Below are positions 1 through 10,221 of a stretch of DNA of 64,000 nucleotides, one piece after another. Both the position numbers and the translations under genes were made by a program. Every line of letters starts with the position of its first letter. Positions within the stretch are counted from its first letter, which is position 1. This DNA comes from Salinispora arenicola (GTDB lineage Bacteria; Actinomycetota; Actinomycetes; Mycobacteriales; Micromonosporaceae). The notes beneath the pieces were generated by a model. The model searched no databases and was not told the DNA's origin. It worked only from the letters and a program-made list of their open reading frames with translations. The DNA lies in assembly GCF_006716065.1 (NCBI RefSeq), contig NZ_VFOL01000001.1:1302001-1366000 (forward strand), given 5' to 3'.

Positions 1-1472
1 CCCTCGGTCGAGATGAACTCCTGGATCTCGCCGGCGACCGCCAGCAGGGCCTTGCCGTTGTCCCGGACGACCTTTCGGAAGATCAGGTCGAGGCTCTGGA
101 TCGCCGTGGTGCCCTCGTACAGTGTGTCGATCTTGGCATCTCGGACGTACTGTTCCAGCGGGTAGTCCTGGAGGAAGCCGGAGCCACCGAAGGTCTGCAG
201 CGACTCGTGGCCGAGCAACTCGTATGCCCGCTCCGAGCCGACCCCCTTGACCAGCGGCAGCAGCAGGTCGTTGACCCGCTTGGCCAGCTTGACGGCCTTC
301 TCGTCGCCGGCCGCCGTGGCGATGGCGACCTTGTCCTGCCAGGTGGCGGTGTAGCAGACCAGGGCCCGCAGCCCTTCGGCGTACGACTTCTGCAGCAGCA
401 GCGAACGGCGCACGTCCGGATGCCGGGTGATCGCGACCCGCGGGGCGCTCTTGTCGGTCATCTGGGTCAGGTCGGCGCCCTGCACCCGGTTCTTGGCGTA
501 CTCGAGCGCGTTCAGGTAACCGGTGGAGAGAGTGGCGATCGCCTTCGTACCGACCATCATCCGGGCGTACTCAATGATCATGAACATCTGCCGGATGCCG
601 TCGTGCTTGTCGCCCAGCAGCCAGCCCTGAGCCGGCACACCGTGCTCGCCGAAGGTCAGTTCGCAGGTGTTCGAGACCTTCAGACCCATTTTGTGCTCGA
701 CGTTGGTGGCGAAGACCCCGTTGCGCTCGCCCAGCTCGCCGGTGTCCTCGTCGAAGTGGTACTTCGGCACGACGAACAGGGACAGACCCTTGGTGCCCGG
801 TCCGCCCACACCCTCGACGCCGACCGGACGGGCCAGCACATAGTGGACGATGTTGTCACCGAGGTCGTGCTCGCCGGAGGTGATGAAGCGCTTGACGCCC
901 TCGATGTGCCACGAGCCGTCCGGCTGCGGAATGGCACGGGCGCGGCCGGCGCCAACGTCCGAGCCGGCATCCGCCTCGGTCAGCACCATCGTGGAGCCCC
1001 AGCCCCGGTCGATGAACAGCTTGGCCCACTTCCGCTGCCGCTCGGTGCCCTCGACGTGCAGTACGTGTGCGAAGGACGGGCCTGAGGCATACATCCAGAC
1101 CGGTGCGTTGGCACCCAGGACGAGTTCGGCCAGCGACCACCAGAGGGCGCGGGGTGCGTTGCTGCCCCCAAGTGCCTCGGGTAGGTCCAGCCGCCAGAAC
1201 TCGGAGTCCATGAACCTCTGGTACGACTTCTTGAACGGCTCCGGCAGTGGCGCGGTGTGTGTCGCCGGGTCGAACACCGGCGGGTTACGGTCGCTGTCCG
1301 TGTAGCTGGCCGCCAGGTCCTCCCGGGCCAGGCGGTCGACCTCGGAGAGAAAACTACGGGCGGTGTCGACGTCCAGCTCCGTGTATGGAGCCTGGCTGAA
1401 CGTCCGGTCCGCCCCGAATACCTCAAACAGGTTGAACTCGAGGTCCCGAAGGTTGCTCTTGTAGTGGGTCAT
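1..1472 (-). CDS. FadE5-like acyl-CoA dehydrogenase, C-terminus beyond window
   Basis: Flavin-dependent acyl-CoA dehydrogenase for the first step of fatty-acid beta-oxidation. It starts at ATG 1472 ([20 protein letters not shown]), an N-terminus typical of the long (about 600 aa) actinobacterial FadE5 group. About 490 residues are visible before the window edge. Family signatures include [12 protein letters not shown] (flavin and substrate region), a middle beta-domain ending near KYHFDED, and helices with [12 protein letters not shown] and [20 protein letters not shown], followed by [16 protein letters not shown], which corresponds to the catalytic-base and FAD-contact region. It is transcribed alone here. 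An EtfD-like oxidoreductase elsewhere in the window (32987-35143) could receive its electrons through ETF; that link is inference from the mycobacterial homologues. Confidence 0.9.
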   Translation of the reverse strand, partial: MTHYKSNLRDLEFNLFEVFGADRTFSQAPYTELDVDTARSFLSEVDRLAREDLAASYTDSDRNPPVFDPATHTAPLPEPFKKSYQRFMDSEFWRLDLPEALGGSNAPRALWWSLAELVLGANAPVWMYASGPSFAHVLHVEGTERQRKWAKLFIDRGWGSTMVLTEADAGSDVGAGRARAIPQPDGSWHIEGVKRFITSGEHDLGDNIVHYVLARPVGVEGVGGPGTKGLSLFVVPKYHFDEDTGELGERNGVFATNVEHKMGLKVSNTCELTFGEHGVPAQGWLLGDKHDGIRQMFMIIEYARMMVGTKAIATLSTGYLNALEYAKNRVQGADLTQMTDKSAPRVAITRHPDVRRSLLLQKSYAEGLRALVCYTATWQDKVAIATAAGDEKAVKLAKRVNDLLLPLVKGVGSERAYELLGHESLQTFGGSGFLQDYPLEQYVRDAKIDTLYEGTTAIQSLDLIFRKVVRDNGKALLAVAGEIQEFISTE

Positions 1473-1554
1473 GGTCGCTGGCCCCGCTTCCGGACGCGTG
1501 TTACCGATGAGTAACCCTGACTGTATTACTCGCGGGTAGGCAACGACAAGTCCC

Positions 1555-2682
1555 TCACCCCTCGGTCGTGCCGACCTCCCAACTCGGCACGGCAGCGGAA
1601 CCCCCGGTGCGGGCCCCGGTGTACTCCATCAGGACCAGCGCAATGTCATCGTCGAGACGACCGTGCACCCACTCGACCAGCGCCGCCTCCAGGGACGCCA
1701 ACCCGTCGGCGACGGTGCCATGCCCCAGCAACCGCCAGGCCCGGCACGTGGTCGGGAAGAACTCGCCCTCCCGCCGGGCCTCGCCGAGCCCGTCGGTGAA
1801 CAACAACAACCGGTCGCCCGGCTCCAGCCGCTCCACCCGGGACCGGACCGCCGGCATGAACCCCAACGGCGGAGCGGGCGCCGGAGGTTCCAGGGCGATA
1901 ACCGCGCCACGCCGTAACAACAACGGCGCCGGGTGCCCGCAGTTGACGATCGTCAACGTGCCGCCCCGCTCCTCGACCAGGGCAGCCGTCACGAAGTCCT
2001 CGTCACCCACACTACGGGCCACCGCCCGGTCCAGATCGGCGACGACCGCCCGCAGGTCGGCCCGCTCGTACGCCACATGCCGATAGGACCCCAGCACGAT
2101 GCTGGCCAACCGGACCGCCTCCAGGCCCTTGCCACGAACATCCCCGATGATCATTCGTACGCCGTACGGCGTGTCCAGGGCCTCGTACAGGTCCCCGCCG
2201 ATCTCCGCGGTGGAGGTGGAGGAGATGTACCGGGCGGCGACGGCCAAGGACCCCACCTGCGGGCCGAGCGGACGGAGAACCGCCTGCTGAGCGACCGTGG
2301 CCAGCTTCGACAACTCCGCGATCCGCTCGCCGTGCCGCTGCCGTACTGCCGCGGTGGCGGCGGCCAGCACGGTACCCAGAGCGATGCCGGCGACCGCTAC
2401 CGCGGCCGACAGGGAGCCGACCTGCTCGGCCAGCGCGAAGCCGGCGCCGAGGACGATGGCTACGGCTCCCACGCCCAGCACCACCTGCCAGGACGCCAGG
2501 GCGGCGGCCAGGAACGGGGCGACGATCAGCAGTGCGGTGTAGTTGGCTCCCCGGCCGTCGACACACTCCACCGCCGACACGAGGGCGAGCAGAGCAAAGG
2601 CCGCGCCGAGACCGGCGCGGGATCCGGGGCTCAGCGGGCCGCGGCCCGACTGGAAAGGGTGCGTGCGTACGCAGCACAGCAT
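1555..2682 (-). CDS. membrane-anchored SpoIIE/PP2C-type serine phosphatase (RsbU-like)
   Basis: Predicted 375 aa protein with about four hydrophobic N-terminal segments ([16 protein letters not shown], then three more up to about residue 120), followed by a SpoIIE/RsbU-type phosphatase domain. Phosphatase hallmarks are [49 protein letters not shown] and a terminal [10 protein letters not shown] with the metal-binding aspartates. Such proteins usually dephosphorylate anti-anti-sigma factors, but no partner anti-sigma or STAS gene is adjacent. The frame stays open upstream to 2823, but that would overlap the end of the next gene, so I prefer the ATG at 2682 ([10 protein letters not shown]). Confidence 0.85.
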   Translation of the reverse strand: MLCCVRTHPFQSGRGPLSPGSRAGLGAAFALLALVSAVECVDGRGANYTALLIVAPFLAAALASWQVVLGVGAVAIVLGAGFALAEQVGSLSAAVAVAGIALGTVLAAATAAVRQRHGERIAELSKLATVAQQAVLRPLGPQVGSLAVAARYISSTSTAEIGGDLYEALDTPYGVRMIIGDVRGKGLEAVRLASIVLGSYRHVAYERADLRAVVADLDRAVARSVGDEDFVTAALVEERGGTLTIVNCGHPAPLLLRRGAVIALEPPAPAPPLGFMPAVRSRVERLEPGDRLLLFTDGLGEARREGEFFPTTCRAWRLLGHGTVADGLASLEAALVEWVHGRLDDDIALVLMEYTGARTGGSAAVPSWEVGTTEG

Positions 2683-2782
2683 GCCTGAAAGACGATGACC
2701 GGTGAATGGACCTGACCTGACGTCCGAGGTGGTTCTGGCTGGGCGGGTCACACCGGGAAGCCGATCGCGGCTGGCACTGGGC

Positions 2783-3406
2783 TCAGCCCAGGACCTCGTA
2801 CCGGACCTCGACGTGACCCGCACTCAGTGGGGCGATCTCGGCGAAGGCCGCCCGGGACAGGTCGATGCAGCGTCCTTCGACGAACGGGCCCCGGTCGTTG
2901 ATCCGCACGGTCACCGACGTGCCGGTAGCCGGATTGGTGACCCGCACCCTCGTGTCGAACGGCAGGGTCTTGTGGGCGGCGGTCATGGCCGACGGGTCGA
3001 ACGGCGCCCCGCTCGCGGTGAGCTGCCCCTCGGAGTAGTACGAGGCGCCACACGAGCCGGTCTCCACCGCAGGAGCGGACGAGTTGGTCGCGGTCGGCTG
3101 CGGAGTCGCGGTCCTCGGCTTGCTCCGGGAGGGCGCCTGCGTCTTCCGGACCGACGCCGGACTCGCGATCGGGCTCGGCAAGCTCGGTGAGCCACTGGCG
3201 CTCGGCGAGCCGCTCGGCGGGGCGGATGCGGCGGCCGGAGGGTCGACCTCGGTCGGCGCGACCGCGACGGACCGGTCGGACACGTCGCCGGAGGTGAGCC
3301 GGACGGCGCCCACGGTCCCACCGATCGCGAGCGCGACACCGACCGCTGCGGTGGCCGCGATGGCGGTCGGGGAAAACCTTCGGGTACGCGCGTGCCTGCC
3401 GGCCAC
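2783..3406 (-). CDS. RlpA-like double-psi beta-barrel protein, secreted or membrane-anchored
   Basis: A 207 aa protein with one N-terminal hydrophobic segment (about residues 13-34), a Pro/Ser/Thr-rich linker and a C-terminal double-psi beta-barrel domain. The RlpA signature is clear: ASYYSEG, TASGAPFDPSAMTAAHKTLP, VTVRINDRGPF and GRCIDLSRAAF. RlpA proteins bind or cleave denuded peptidoglycan outside the cell; enzymatic activity cannot be read from the sequence alone. It starts at GTG 3406 with AAAGGA about nine bases upstream. It is divergent from the phosphoribosyltransferase gene, and the intergenic DNA contains an inverted repeat at 3485-3516. Confidence 0.85.
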   Translation of the reverse strand: MAGRHARTRRFSPTAIAATAAVGVALAIGGTVGAVRLTSGDVSDRSVAVAPTEVDPPAAASAPPSGSPSASGSPSLPSPIASPASVRKTQAPSRSKPRTATPQPTATNSSAPAVETGSCGASYYSEGQLTASGAPFDPSAMTAAHKTLPFDTRVRVTNPATGTSVTVRINDRGPFVEGRCIDLSRAAFAEIAPLSAGHVEVRYEVLG

Positions 3407-3484
3407 CGGCCCGGTCCTTTCGTCAGGCGAACAAACCGGGTCGGACCGTAGCTAGTGAAGCGCATCCGACGTCAACGTGATCAT

Positions 3485-3516
3485 GGTGGTATTACCCAAA
3501 TTATGGTGAAACCACC
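3485..3516. repeat. inverted repeat in divergent rlpA-like/prt intergenic region
   Basis: GGTGGT at 3485-3490 and ACCACC at 3511-3516 form a perfect six-base inverted repeat around an AT-rich centre. It is the only AT-rich stretch between the divergent genes and lies about 80 bases upstream of the GTG at 3406. It could be an operator or part of an RNA leader; the regulator is unknown. Confidence 0.4.
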
Positions 3517-3651
3517 GTCCGATCAGCGGACCTGCGATCGTCCGACCAGACGACCCTTCAACACCGCGGGTCGGGATGAGTGACCAGAGACCGGCGCGTT
3601 GCCCCTCGACACCGTCGACGGCCCACCGTGGCGGTGGACCAGGATGGCGGC

Positions 3652-4203
3652 ATGCGCCCCGAACTGAGCCGACGCCTCGCTGAGCTGATCCGTTGGGTCG
3701 ATCCCGGACCGGGCGCCGCCCATCTGGTCAGTGACATCTCCGGCTGGTGGCGGGATCCGGCGGTGCTCGCTGACCTCGGCCCGGCCCTGGTCGCACCGTT
3801 CCGGCAGACCCCACCGACGGTCGTGATCTCCCCGGCGGTCACCGGCTACCTACTCGGGCCGCTCGCCGCGACCGCGCTCGGCGTCGGGTTCGTCGCCGCG
3901 CACAAGCCCCACGATGGCCGCCTCCCCCCGGGGACCCTCACCTGGGCACAGAGCCAGCCGGACTACCTCGGTCGCCGGCTTGACCTCGCCGTACGTGACC
4001 GGCACCTCGAAGCCGGGGACCGGGTACTGGTGGTTGACGACTGGGTGTCCACCGGTGCCCAGGTACGCGCCCTCTATGAGATCTGCACCGCGCGGGGCGC
4101 CACTCCGGTCGGCACCGCCACGGTGGTAGCCGACTGCCCACCAGAGGTCGCCGCCGAGCTACGGATCCGGGGCCTACTCACCAGAGCCGATCTCAGCCCG
4201 TGA
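3652..4203 (+). CDS. phosphoribosyltransferase family protein
   Basis: A 183 aa type I phosphoribosyltransferase-fold protein. The PRPP-binding loop is VLVVDDWVSTGAQ, matching the two acidic residues plus Thr-Gly of the family, and the flexible-loop region and TVVISPAVTGYLLGPLAA hood are adenine-phosphoribosyltransferase-like. Substrate base is not predictable. The frame stays open from 3580, but the ATG at 3652 has AGGATGG upstream and begins where family similarity begins (MRPELSRRLAELIRWVDPGP). It is convergent with the monooxygenase gene, with only five bases between the stops. Confidence 0.8.
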   Translation: MRPELSRRLAELIRWVDPGPGAAHLVSDISGWWRDPAVLADLGPALVAPFRQTPPTVVISPAVTGYLLGPLAATALGVGFVAAHKPHDGRLPPGTLTWAQSQPDYLGRRLDLAVRDRHLEAGDRVLVVDDWVSTGAQVRALYEICTARGATPVGTATVVADCPPEVAAELRIRGLLTRADLSP

Positions 4204-4208
4204 GCCGA

Positions 4209-5099
4209 TCAGTCGGTCACCCGACGTAGCTCGGGCAGCCGGGAGGCGACATCCACCAGCACTGCCTCATCGCCCGCGTACCAGCTACTGGATCGCGGCC
4301 AGTGGGTGATGACGTCGGTGAAACCGAGCGCCGCGGCACGCTCCACCTGCTCGGCGAAGAAATCCGCGCTACGGAGCGAGAAGACGGGCGCGGAATCCAA
4401 CGACAGATACCGATCGAGTGAACTCGGCTCCCGACCGGTCGACGCCAGCGACTTGTCGAGTCGAACAGCCAGGTCCGCCACGCCATCCCACCAGGCATCC
4501 AGGTCATCACCCCCCGAGCCGGTGGTGACCCAGCCCTGGCCGTACCGAACCGCCAGCCGCATCGAACGAGGCCCGTTGGCGGCGACCACGAACGGCACCC
4601 GCGGAGTCTGGACGCAGCCCGGGTTGTTCCGGGCGTCGACCGCGGCGAACCAGTCACCCCGCCACGTCGTCCCATCCTCGCGCAGCACCAGGTCGAGCAA
4701 CTCGACGAACTCGGCGAACCGGTCCACCCGCTGCCGTGGCGGAAGTGTCTCGCCGCCGAGCACCGCCGAGTCGAAACCGATGCCGCCCGCACCAAGGCCG
4801 AGCACGGCCCGGCCGCCCGACACGTCGTCGAGGGCGGTGACCTGACGGGCGAAGGCCGCCGGATGCCGGAAGTTCGGCGACGCGACCAGAGTGCCGAGCC
4901 GGATCCGACGGGTCGTGGCCGCCGCGGCGGTCAGGGTGGTCATCGAGTCGAACCACGGCCCGTCCACCAGATCCCGCCAGCCCAGGTGGTCGTACGTCCA
5001 GGCGTGGTCGAAGCCCCACTCGTCAACCTGCCGCCAACGCCGCTCAGACTCCGCCCAGCGCTGGTCAGGAAGGATCACAATGCCGATCCGCATGATCAC
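4209..5099 (-). CDS. LLM-class flavin-dependent oxidoreductase (luciferase-like)
   Basis: A 296 aa bacterial-luciferase-like TIM-barrel protein of the F420/FMN-dependent class. Recognisable are MRIGIVILP at the first strand, FDHAWTYDHLGWRDL, TTRRIRLGTLVASPNFRHPA, ALDDVSGGRAVLGLGAG and FVVAANGPRSMRLAVRYGQGW. In actinobacteria many members use F420; the cofactor is not decidable here. The GTG at 5099 has an AGAGG element seven bases upstream; the ATG two codons later is spaced less well. The physiological substrate is unknown. Confidence 0.85.
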   Translation of the reverse strand: MIMRIGIVILPDQRWAESERRWRQVDEWGFDHAWTYDHLGWRDLVDGPWFDSMTTLTAAAATTRRIRLGTLVASPNFRHPAAFARQVTALDDVSGGRAVLGLGAGGIGFDSAVLGGETLPPRQRVDRFAEFVELLDLVLREDGTTWRGDWFAAVDARNNPGCVQTPRVPFVVAANGPRSMRLAVRYGQGWVTTGSGGDDLDAWWDGVADLAVRLDKSLASTGREPSSLDRYLSLDSAPVFSLRSADFFAEQVERAAALGFTDVITHWPRSSSWYAGDEAVLVDVASRLPELRRVTD

Positions 5100-5169
5100 A
5101 GCCTAGCCTCTTCCCCACCGGCCATCAGGGGACCGGTGAGGCGGGCCACAAGACGTGGACCAGCACGGG

Positions 5170-5667
5170 TCAGCGCAGGCGCTTCGCCATCTGCTGGGTA
5201 GTCACCTCGTACCCACTACGCTCATACAACGCTAGCGCCGGCGTGTTGTGACCGAAGACGTTCAGCCCCAAGCGCAGCGCGCCCGCATCTCGGGCCAGCA
5301 CCTCGACCGCCGACAGGATGGCAGCGCCGTAACCCGATCGCCGATAGGCGGTATCGACCCTGATGTCGTAGAGCCAGGCCATCTCGGCCGACCTACCGTC
5401 CGATTCGTCCTTGCTGCCTGGGCTGTCCAGGCCGAGCCAGACCGTTCCCACCATCTCACCGCTGTCGTTCTCCGCCACCAGCAGACGGTGGCGCTCGGTG
5501 GCAAGCCCGTGGGGCAGGAACCGCTCGCGATCCCGGTGAGCCTTCCTCAAGGCTGCCTCGGTCGAGACCAATCCGGTCTGGGACTCCACGTACTCGCGGA
5601 GCTGCTGCTCCGAGTAGGCGTCATACTCGTCCTGGCGCATGTCGCGCAGTCTCACGATTGGACTCAT
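5170..5667 (-). CDS. GNAT-family N-acetyltransferase
   Basis: A 165 aa GCN5-related acetyltransferase. The acetyl-CoA pyrophosphate-binding motif appears as YRRSGYGAAIL, following the beta4 strand MAWLYDIRVDTAYR, and the C-terminal NTPALALYERSGYEV is the usual beta5-helix-beta6 signature. The N-terminal part (YSEQQLREYVESQTGLVS) resembles a subgroup often annotated only as GNAT. Substrate is unknown. It is followed by about 200 bases without a gene before the sigma factor's stop. Confidence 0.85.
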   Translation of the reverse strand: MSPIVRLRDMRQDEYDAYSEQQLREYVESQTGLVSTEAALRKAHRDRERFLPHGLATERHRLLVAENDSGEMVGTVWLGLDSPGSKDESDGRSAEMAWLYDIRVDTAYRRSGYGAAILSAVEVLARDAGALRLGLNVFGHNTPALALYERSGYEVTTQQMAKRLR

Positions 5668-5870
5668 GGCCGAAGGCTACCCAGCACCCCACCTCGTCCA
5701 GCCGCAGCCGTACCTGACGGGAGACGGAGCCCTCGTCGCCGAAGCGGTCGGTGACGCCGCTGTCGTCGGGGATCCGCCCACGCATCGACCCATCCTGTCC
5801 CGCCGGTACGACAATGGCCGGTGCAGTCCAAGCGGCCCGCATCGTACGCCCTGTGCAAAGGAAACAGTGG

Positions 5871-6887
5871 TCAGCAGCCGTTGGCCGTTGCCAGCTCATT
5901 CATCTGGGCCGCGGCGACCGATGCGGGTAGCCCGAAGGCCGTGAACAGTCGCGGGTCGGAGAACACGGTGATCCGGGTGATCGCCGTGCTGGTCACCGAG
6001 AGCACCTGGAGATTCGTCAGCGCGAACGTACTTCCTCCTGCGGCCACGTAGCCGGCCAGTGCGGGCTGGCCGTTGGCGGCCGTGGGCACCAGCCGCACCG
6101 GGCCAGGCGTGGCCAGGCAGCGCAGCGCAAGGTGCCGGCCGATGTCCCGCGGGCCCCGGTACCAACTGGTGTAGGGCGGCATCTCCCACACCGCGTCCGA
6201 CGCGAACAACCGCACCAGTCCGGCTATGTCCTTGGCCTCGAACGCCGTCACATACCGGTCGAGCAGTTCTCGCTCTGCGGCGGTAGTCGGCTCGGTGACC
6301 CGGTCCTCCCGGGGCGACAGATGGCCGAGGGTGGCCCGGGCCCGTTGCAGCAGGCTGTTCACCGCGGCCGGGCTCCCGCCCAACAGGTCGGCGACCTCCA
6401 CCGCTCGCCACTGGAGCACGTCACGCAGGATCAGCACGGCTCGTTGTCGCGGCGGCAGGTGCTGCAGGGCGGCGACGAACGCCAGGCGGACGCTCTGCCG
6501 GGCGCTCACAATCGCAGCCGGGTCCTCGCGCTCCCGTCGCAGCAGGGCGTCCGGCAGCGGTTCCAACCACGGGGTCTCCCCGTCGTGAATCGGCCGTTCC
6601 TCCGGGTCGGCCCCCGGTGCGCCCAGCCCCACCGGCAACGGACGCCGCCCACGGTTTTCCATCGCGCGCAGACAGACGGTGGTGGCGATCCGGTACAGCC
6701 AGGTACGCAACGACGAACGCCCCTCGAAGCCGTCGTATGAGCGCCAGGCCCGCAGGTAGGTTTCCTGGACGAGGTCCTCGGCGTCGTGCATCGAGCCGAG
6801 CATGCGATAGCAGTGGACCAGCAGTTCGCGTCGTAACGGGGCGGCGAGCTGGGAGAAGTCCGCCCGGACCGCACCGTCGACCGTCAC
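5871..6887 (-). CDS. ECF sigma-70 factor with C-terminal SnoaL-like domain (SigG/TIGR02960 type)
   Basis: A 338 aa extracytoplasmic-function sigma factor. Region 2 contains HCYRMLGSMHDAEDLVQETY followed by WRSYDGFEGRSSLRTWLYR; region 4 contains LPPRQRAVLILRDVLQW and AVNSLLQRARATL. The last about 130 residues form a SnoaL/NTF2-like domain (YVTAFEAKDIAGLVRLFASD, MPPYTSWYRG), as in ECF groups that use a fused domain instead of a separate anti-sigma factor. The PWLEPLPDAL segment between the regions is characteristic of the SigG-type group. The GTG at 6887 is chosen for its GGGAG box. It is divergent from the MFS gene, which is a candidate target; that is inference. Confidence 0.88.
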   Translation of the reverse strand: MTVDGAVRADFSQLAAPLRRELLVHCYRMLGSMHDAEDLVQETYLRAWRSYDGFEGRSSLRTWLYRIATTVCLRAMENRGRRPLPVGLGAPGADPEERPIHDGETPWLEPLPDALLRREREDPAAIVSARQSVRLAFVAALQHLPPRQRAVLILRDVLQWRAVEVADLLGGSPAAVNSLLQRARATLGHLSPREDRVTEPTTAAERELLDRYVTAFEAKDIAGLVRLFASDAVWEMPPYTSWYRGPRDIGRHLALRCLATPGPVRLVPTAANGQPALAGYVAAGGSTFALTNLQVLSVTSTAITRITVFSDPRLFTAFGLPASVAAAQMNELATANGC

Positions 6888-7077
6888 CGCCCGCGCTCCC
6901 GCCACACGGCCCCGATTGTAGGTCGGCTGGTGCGGCCGAGACCCGGGGCCGGGCGATACGGGGTTGCTGGCCAGATCGCCGCCGACTCGGCGGCACGGTA
7001 TCCCCGGCACACCGATGAGTTTCCGTCGCCGCCCGTATCTGTATCCGCGACAGGACCCGCGAACGGAAGGATCTGCC

Positions 7078-8688
7078 GTGCACGACACACACCCGGGCGA
7101 CATGGGCCAGCGAGCGACCCGCCGGAGCTGGTTCGGACTCGCGGTGCTCGGGCTGCCCACCCTCCTGCTGTCGCTCGACCAGAGCGTGCTCTATCTCGCA
7201 CTGCCGCATCTGAGCGCCGATCTGGGGGCGGGCAGCATCGAGTCGCTCTGGATTCTGGACATCTACGGCTTCATGCTCGCGGGCTTCCTGGTCACCATGG
7301 GCACTCTCGGTGACCGGATCGGCCGGCGCAAAATGCTGCTCATCGGGGCTGCTGCCTTCGGCGTCAGCACGGTCGCGGCGGCGTACTCGGACAGCGCACA
7401 GATGTTGATCGTGACCCGCGCGGCGATGGGTGTGGCAGGCGCGACCCTGATGCCGTCCACACTGGCGCTGATCAGCAATGTGTTCCACGACGCCAAGCAG
7501 CGCGGCGTGGCCATCGCGGTGTGGTTCAGCTGCCTGATGGTCGGCGGCGCGCTCGGTCCGGTGGTCGGAGGCGCCCTGCTGGAGTACTTCTGGTGGGGTT
7601 CGGTCCTCCTGATGGGCGCGCCGATCATGGCGCTGCTGCTGGTTCTCGGGCCGATACTGCTACCCGAGTACCGCGACCCCTCAGCCGGACGAATCGACCT
7701 ACTCAGCGTACTGCTCTCCCTACTGACGGTCCTACCGATCATCTACGGGATCAAGGAACTCGCCTACGACGGCTGGACGGCGGAACCGCTGGTTGTCATG
7801 TCGGCCGGCGTGGTGTTCGGCGCGGTCTTCGTCACCCGTCAGCACCGGCTGACGGAACCGCTGGTCGACATCCGGCTCTTCCGGACCCGCACGTTCAGCG
7901 CCGCGTTGGTGATCCTGCTGTTCGGCTCGGTCACCACCGGCGGGATCTACCTGCTGGTCAACCTGTACCTACAGATGGTCGAAGGGCTCTCACCCCTGCG
8001 GACCGGACTCTGGCTGCTGCCGTCCACACTGGCCATCGTCGTGGGCTCGATGACGGCGCCGGCGCTGGCGCCGAGGGTACAGCCGGCGTACCTCATCTCG
8101 AGCGGGTTGGCGGTGACCACCTCCGGTTACCTATTACTTACCCAGGTAGACCCGACAGGTGGGCTGCCACTGCTGGTAACTGGCTTCGTGTTGGCGTTCC
8201 TGGGCGCCGGTCCGATGGGCGCGCTCGGCACCGACCTGGTCGTCGGATCCGCGTCGCCGGAGCAGGCCGGTTCTGCGGCATCCCTGTCGGAGACCGGCAA
8301 CCACCTCGGTATTGCGATCGGAATCGCGGTGATGGGCAGTATCGGGACCACCGTCTACCGGGACCGGATCGACACCACCGTGCCGGACGGAATCGCCGCC
8401 GACGCAGCCGAAGCGGCACGGGAGAACGTCACCGGGGCGGTCACCGCGGCGGAAGGGCTGCCCGCCGGACCGGCGGCACAGCTCCTCGATGCCGCGGCGA
8501 CCGCCTTCACACACGGCCTGAACACCGCCGCGTACGTTGGCGCCGGGTTGTTTCTCACGCTCGCCATCGTCGCGGCGGTATCGCTGCGCGAGACCCGGAT
8601 GCCGGCAGGCGAAACGGCGAGCGGCGTCGCCGACGAGTCCGCCCCGACCGACACTGCCGCCCGGGCCGCCCAGAAGCCGACCGAGTGA
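7078..8688 (+). CDS. DHA2-type (14-TM) MFS multidrug efflux transporter
   Basis: A 536 aa proton-antiport exporter of the EmrB/QacA type. Motif A reads GTLGDRIGRRKMLL between the second and third helices, LDQSVLYLALPHLSADL is the usual first-helix signature, and the long hydrophobic pattern fits 14 segments. The C-terminus is a polar Ala/Thr tail. The start is GTG 7078, with GGAAGG eight bases upstream. It diverges from the ECF sigma factor gene with a 190 bp intergenic region. The drug substrate is unknown. Confidence 0.88.
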   Translation: MHDTHPGDMGQRATRRSWFGLAVLGLPTLLLSLDQSVLYLALPHLSADLGAGSIESLWILDIYGFMLAGFLVTMGTLGDRIGRRKMLLIGAAAFGVSTVAAAYSDSAQMLIVTRAAMGVAGATLMPSTLALISNVFHDAKQRGVAIAVWFSCLMVGGALGPVVGGALLEYFWWGSVLLMGAPIMALLLVLGPILLPEYRDPSAGRIDLLSVLLSLLTVLPIIYGIKELAYDGWTAEPLVVMSAGVVFGAVFVTRQHRLTEPLVDIRLFRTRTFSAALVILLFGSVTTGGIYLLVNLYLQMVEGLSPLRTGLWLLPSTLAIVVGSMTAPALAPRVQPAYLISSGLAVTTSGYLLLTQVDPTGGLPLLVTGFVLAFLGAGPMGALGTDLVVGSASPEQAGSAASLSETGNHLGIAIGIAVMGSIGTTVYRDRIDTTVPDGIAADAAEAARENVTGAVTAAEGLPAGPAAQLLDAAATAFTHGLNTAAYVGAGLFLTLAIVAAVSLRETRMPAGETASGVADESAPTDTAARAAQKPTE

Positions 8689-8896
8689 CGTGACGGTGGT
8701 GGACCATCCGACTGCAACCCAGTCCACCGACACCCCGGCACCCGCTCCGTCGTTTTGCTCGCTGGCGCCAATCCCGCGCGGTGAAGCCCCTGACGGACAA
8801 GTAAGGCAAGATCAGGGGTCGCGGCAGTCCGGGTGCCATGCGGGGTGGTGCATGGGCCATTGCAGGAGGGCCGAGCCCGCTTGATTTGATTACTCC

Positions 8897-9766
8897 ATGT
8901 ACGTCACGGCTCCTGACCGCGTTGGTGAAGTCCGGCTCTCTGACGGGCGGCTGCTGGGTTGGGCGGAATGGGGACCGCCGGATGGGACACCCGTGCTGTT
9001 TTCCCCTGGTGCCGCCACCAGCCGTTGGCTCGGGTTCGGTGCCGAGGCCATCGACCGGCTCGGGGTGCGACTCGCTTCTGTGGACCGTCCGGGGCTCGGC
9101 GCCTCGACGCCGTTGCCCGGTCGAACGTTCGCCGACTTCGTCGCCGACATCCGACAGTTCACCGCGATACGCGGATTGGGTCGGCCCGCGATGGTCGGGA
9201 ACTCCCAGGGGGCGCCGTTCGCGCTGGCCTGCGCGGAGGGAGGTGTCACCGCTGCCCTCGCCATCGTTTCCGGCGCAGATGAGGTGGCCGCGCCGGAGTT
9301 CGCCTCCGCACTGCCAGCCGAGTTACGCAAGCTCGTCGACTGGACGGTACGTGACGCGGCTGAGGCCGAACGCTTCTTCGCCGGCTTCAGCGCCGATGCG
9401 CTGCTTGACCTGGTGCTGGGCGGCAGCCCTGAGTGTGACCTCGCGGTGTACCGCGAGCCCGGGTTCGCGGACGCCTATCGTCGAGCCCTCAACGAGGCGT
9501 TCGGGCAAGGGGCGGCTGGGTACGCGCGGGACACGGTGCTGGCAATGAGACCCTGGGCCATCGACCTCGACAAGATCTCCGTGCCCGTCGACGTCTGGTA
9601 CGGCGAGCTGGACCAGAGCCACTCGCCCGACAACGGATCGCTGCTCACCACCCGGATACCCGGCGCACAGCACCACCTCGTACCCGCGATCGGCGGAGCG
9701 GTGCTGTGGACACATGCCGAGCCGATCCTCAGCACCCTGTTGACCAGGGCAGGCACCCAGTCGTAG
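8897..9766 (+). CDS. alpha/beta hydrolase
   Basis: A 289 aa alpha/beta hydrolase-fold protein. It shows an oxyanion/HG-like strand PVLFSPGAATSRWLGFG, RLASVDRPGLGAST, the nucleophile elbow GNSQGAP (Ser as nucleophile), a likely acid in VPVDVWYGELDQSHSP, and a late histidine in PGAQHHLVPAIGG. It is monocistronic, about 200 bases after the MFS stop and before a 455 bp gene-free stretch. Substrate is unknown; related actinobacterial proteins are simply called alpha/beta hydrolases. Confidence 0.85.
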   Translation: MYVTAPDRVGEVRLSDGRLLGWAEWGPPDGTPVLFSPGAATSRWLGFGAEAIDRLGVRLASVDRPGLGASTPLPGRTFADFVADIRQFTAIRGLGRPAMVGNSQGAPFALACAEGGVTAALAIVSGADEVAAPEFASALPAELRKLVDWTVRDAAEAERFFAGFSADALLDLVLGGSPECDLAVYREPGFADAYRRALNEAFGQGAAGYARDTVLAMRPWAIDLDKISVPVDVWYGELDQSHSPDNGSLLTTRIPGAQHHLVPAIGGAVLWTHAEPILSTLLTRAGTQS

Positions 9767-10221
9767 CCAACCGCAGCCGCAGGCACCACCCGGCCCGCGG
9801 TTCTCTTGCCGTCTCGGCCACGGTGACGGTGGGGGCTGCTCGTGCTCCAGATCGTCGCTGGTGCAACCGGAATGTGCGACAGGGTCGATGGTCGTAGACA
9901 CCCCACCCCTGCTCAACACCAAATACGATGCCCCTCTACCGCGACTCCCCCTGGGTGCCGCACGCCCTGATCCCATCGCGATGATTCGGTCACTGTGCGC
10001 GCTGTCGACATTCCCCTGAAGCCGGCCGACGTAGTGATCAGAGCCTACTGGTCGCACATTATGCCCGGACGCGTCCACACCCGACCCCACTACGCTGGAC
10101 GCTTGGCCGACCCCACCCCTTGGGGCTATCCTTGTGTTGCTTTGGCAACTGATGCTCGACTATCAACGTTGACAGGACGACATTCTCCGAAACTGGTCCG
10201 TAATCACAATCTTTCATAGCG
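9767..10221. other. gene-free stretch upstream of the response regulator
   Basis: No convincing coding frame is visible. The right part (about 10130-10221) is more AT-rich than the surroundings and includes a TTGACA at 10169-10174, but no good -10 hexamer follows at 17-18 bases. I call no promoter. Confidence 0.4.

Noticed and set aside
10169..10197. Sigma-70 promoter for the response regulator
   Set aside because: TTGACA is present at 10169, but no acceptable -10 hexamer occurs at normal spacing.
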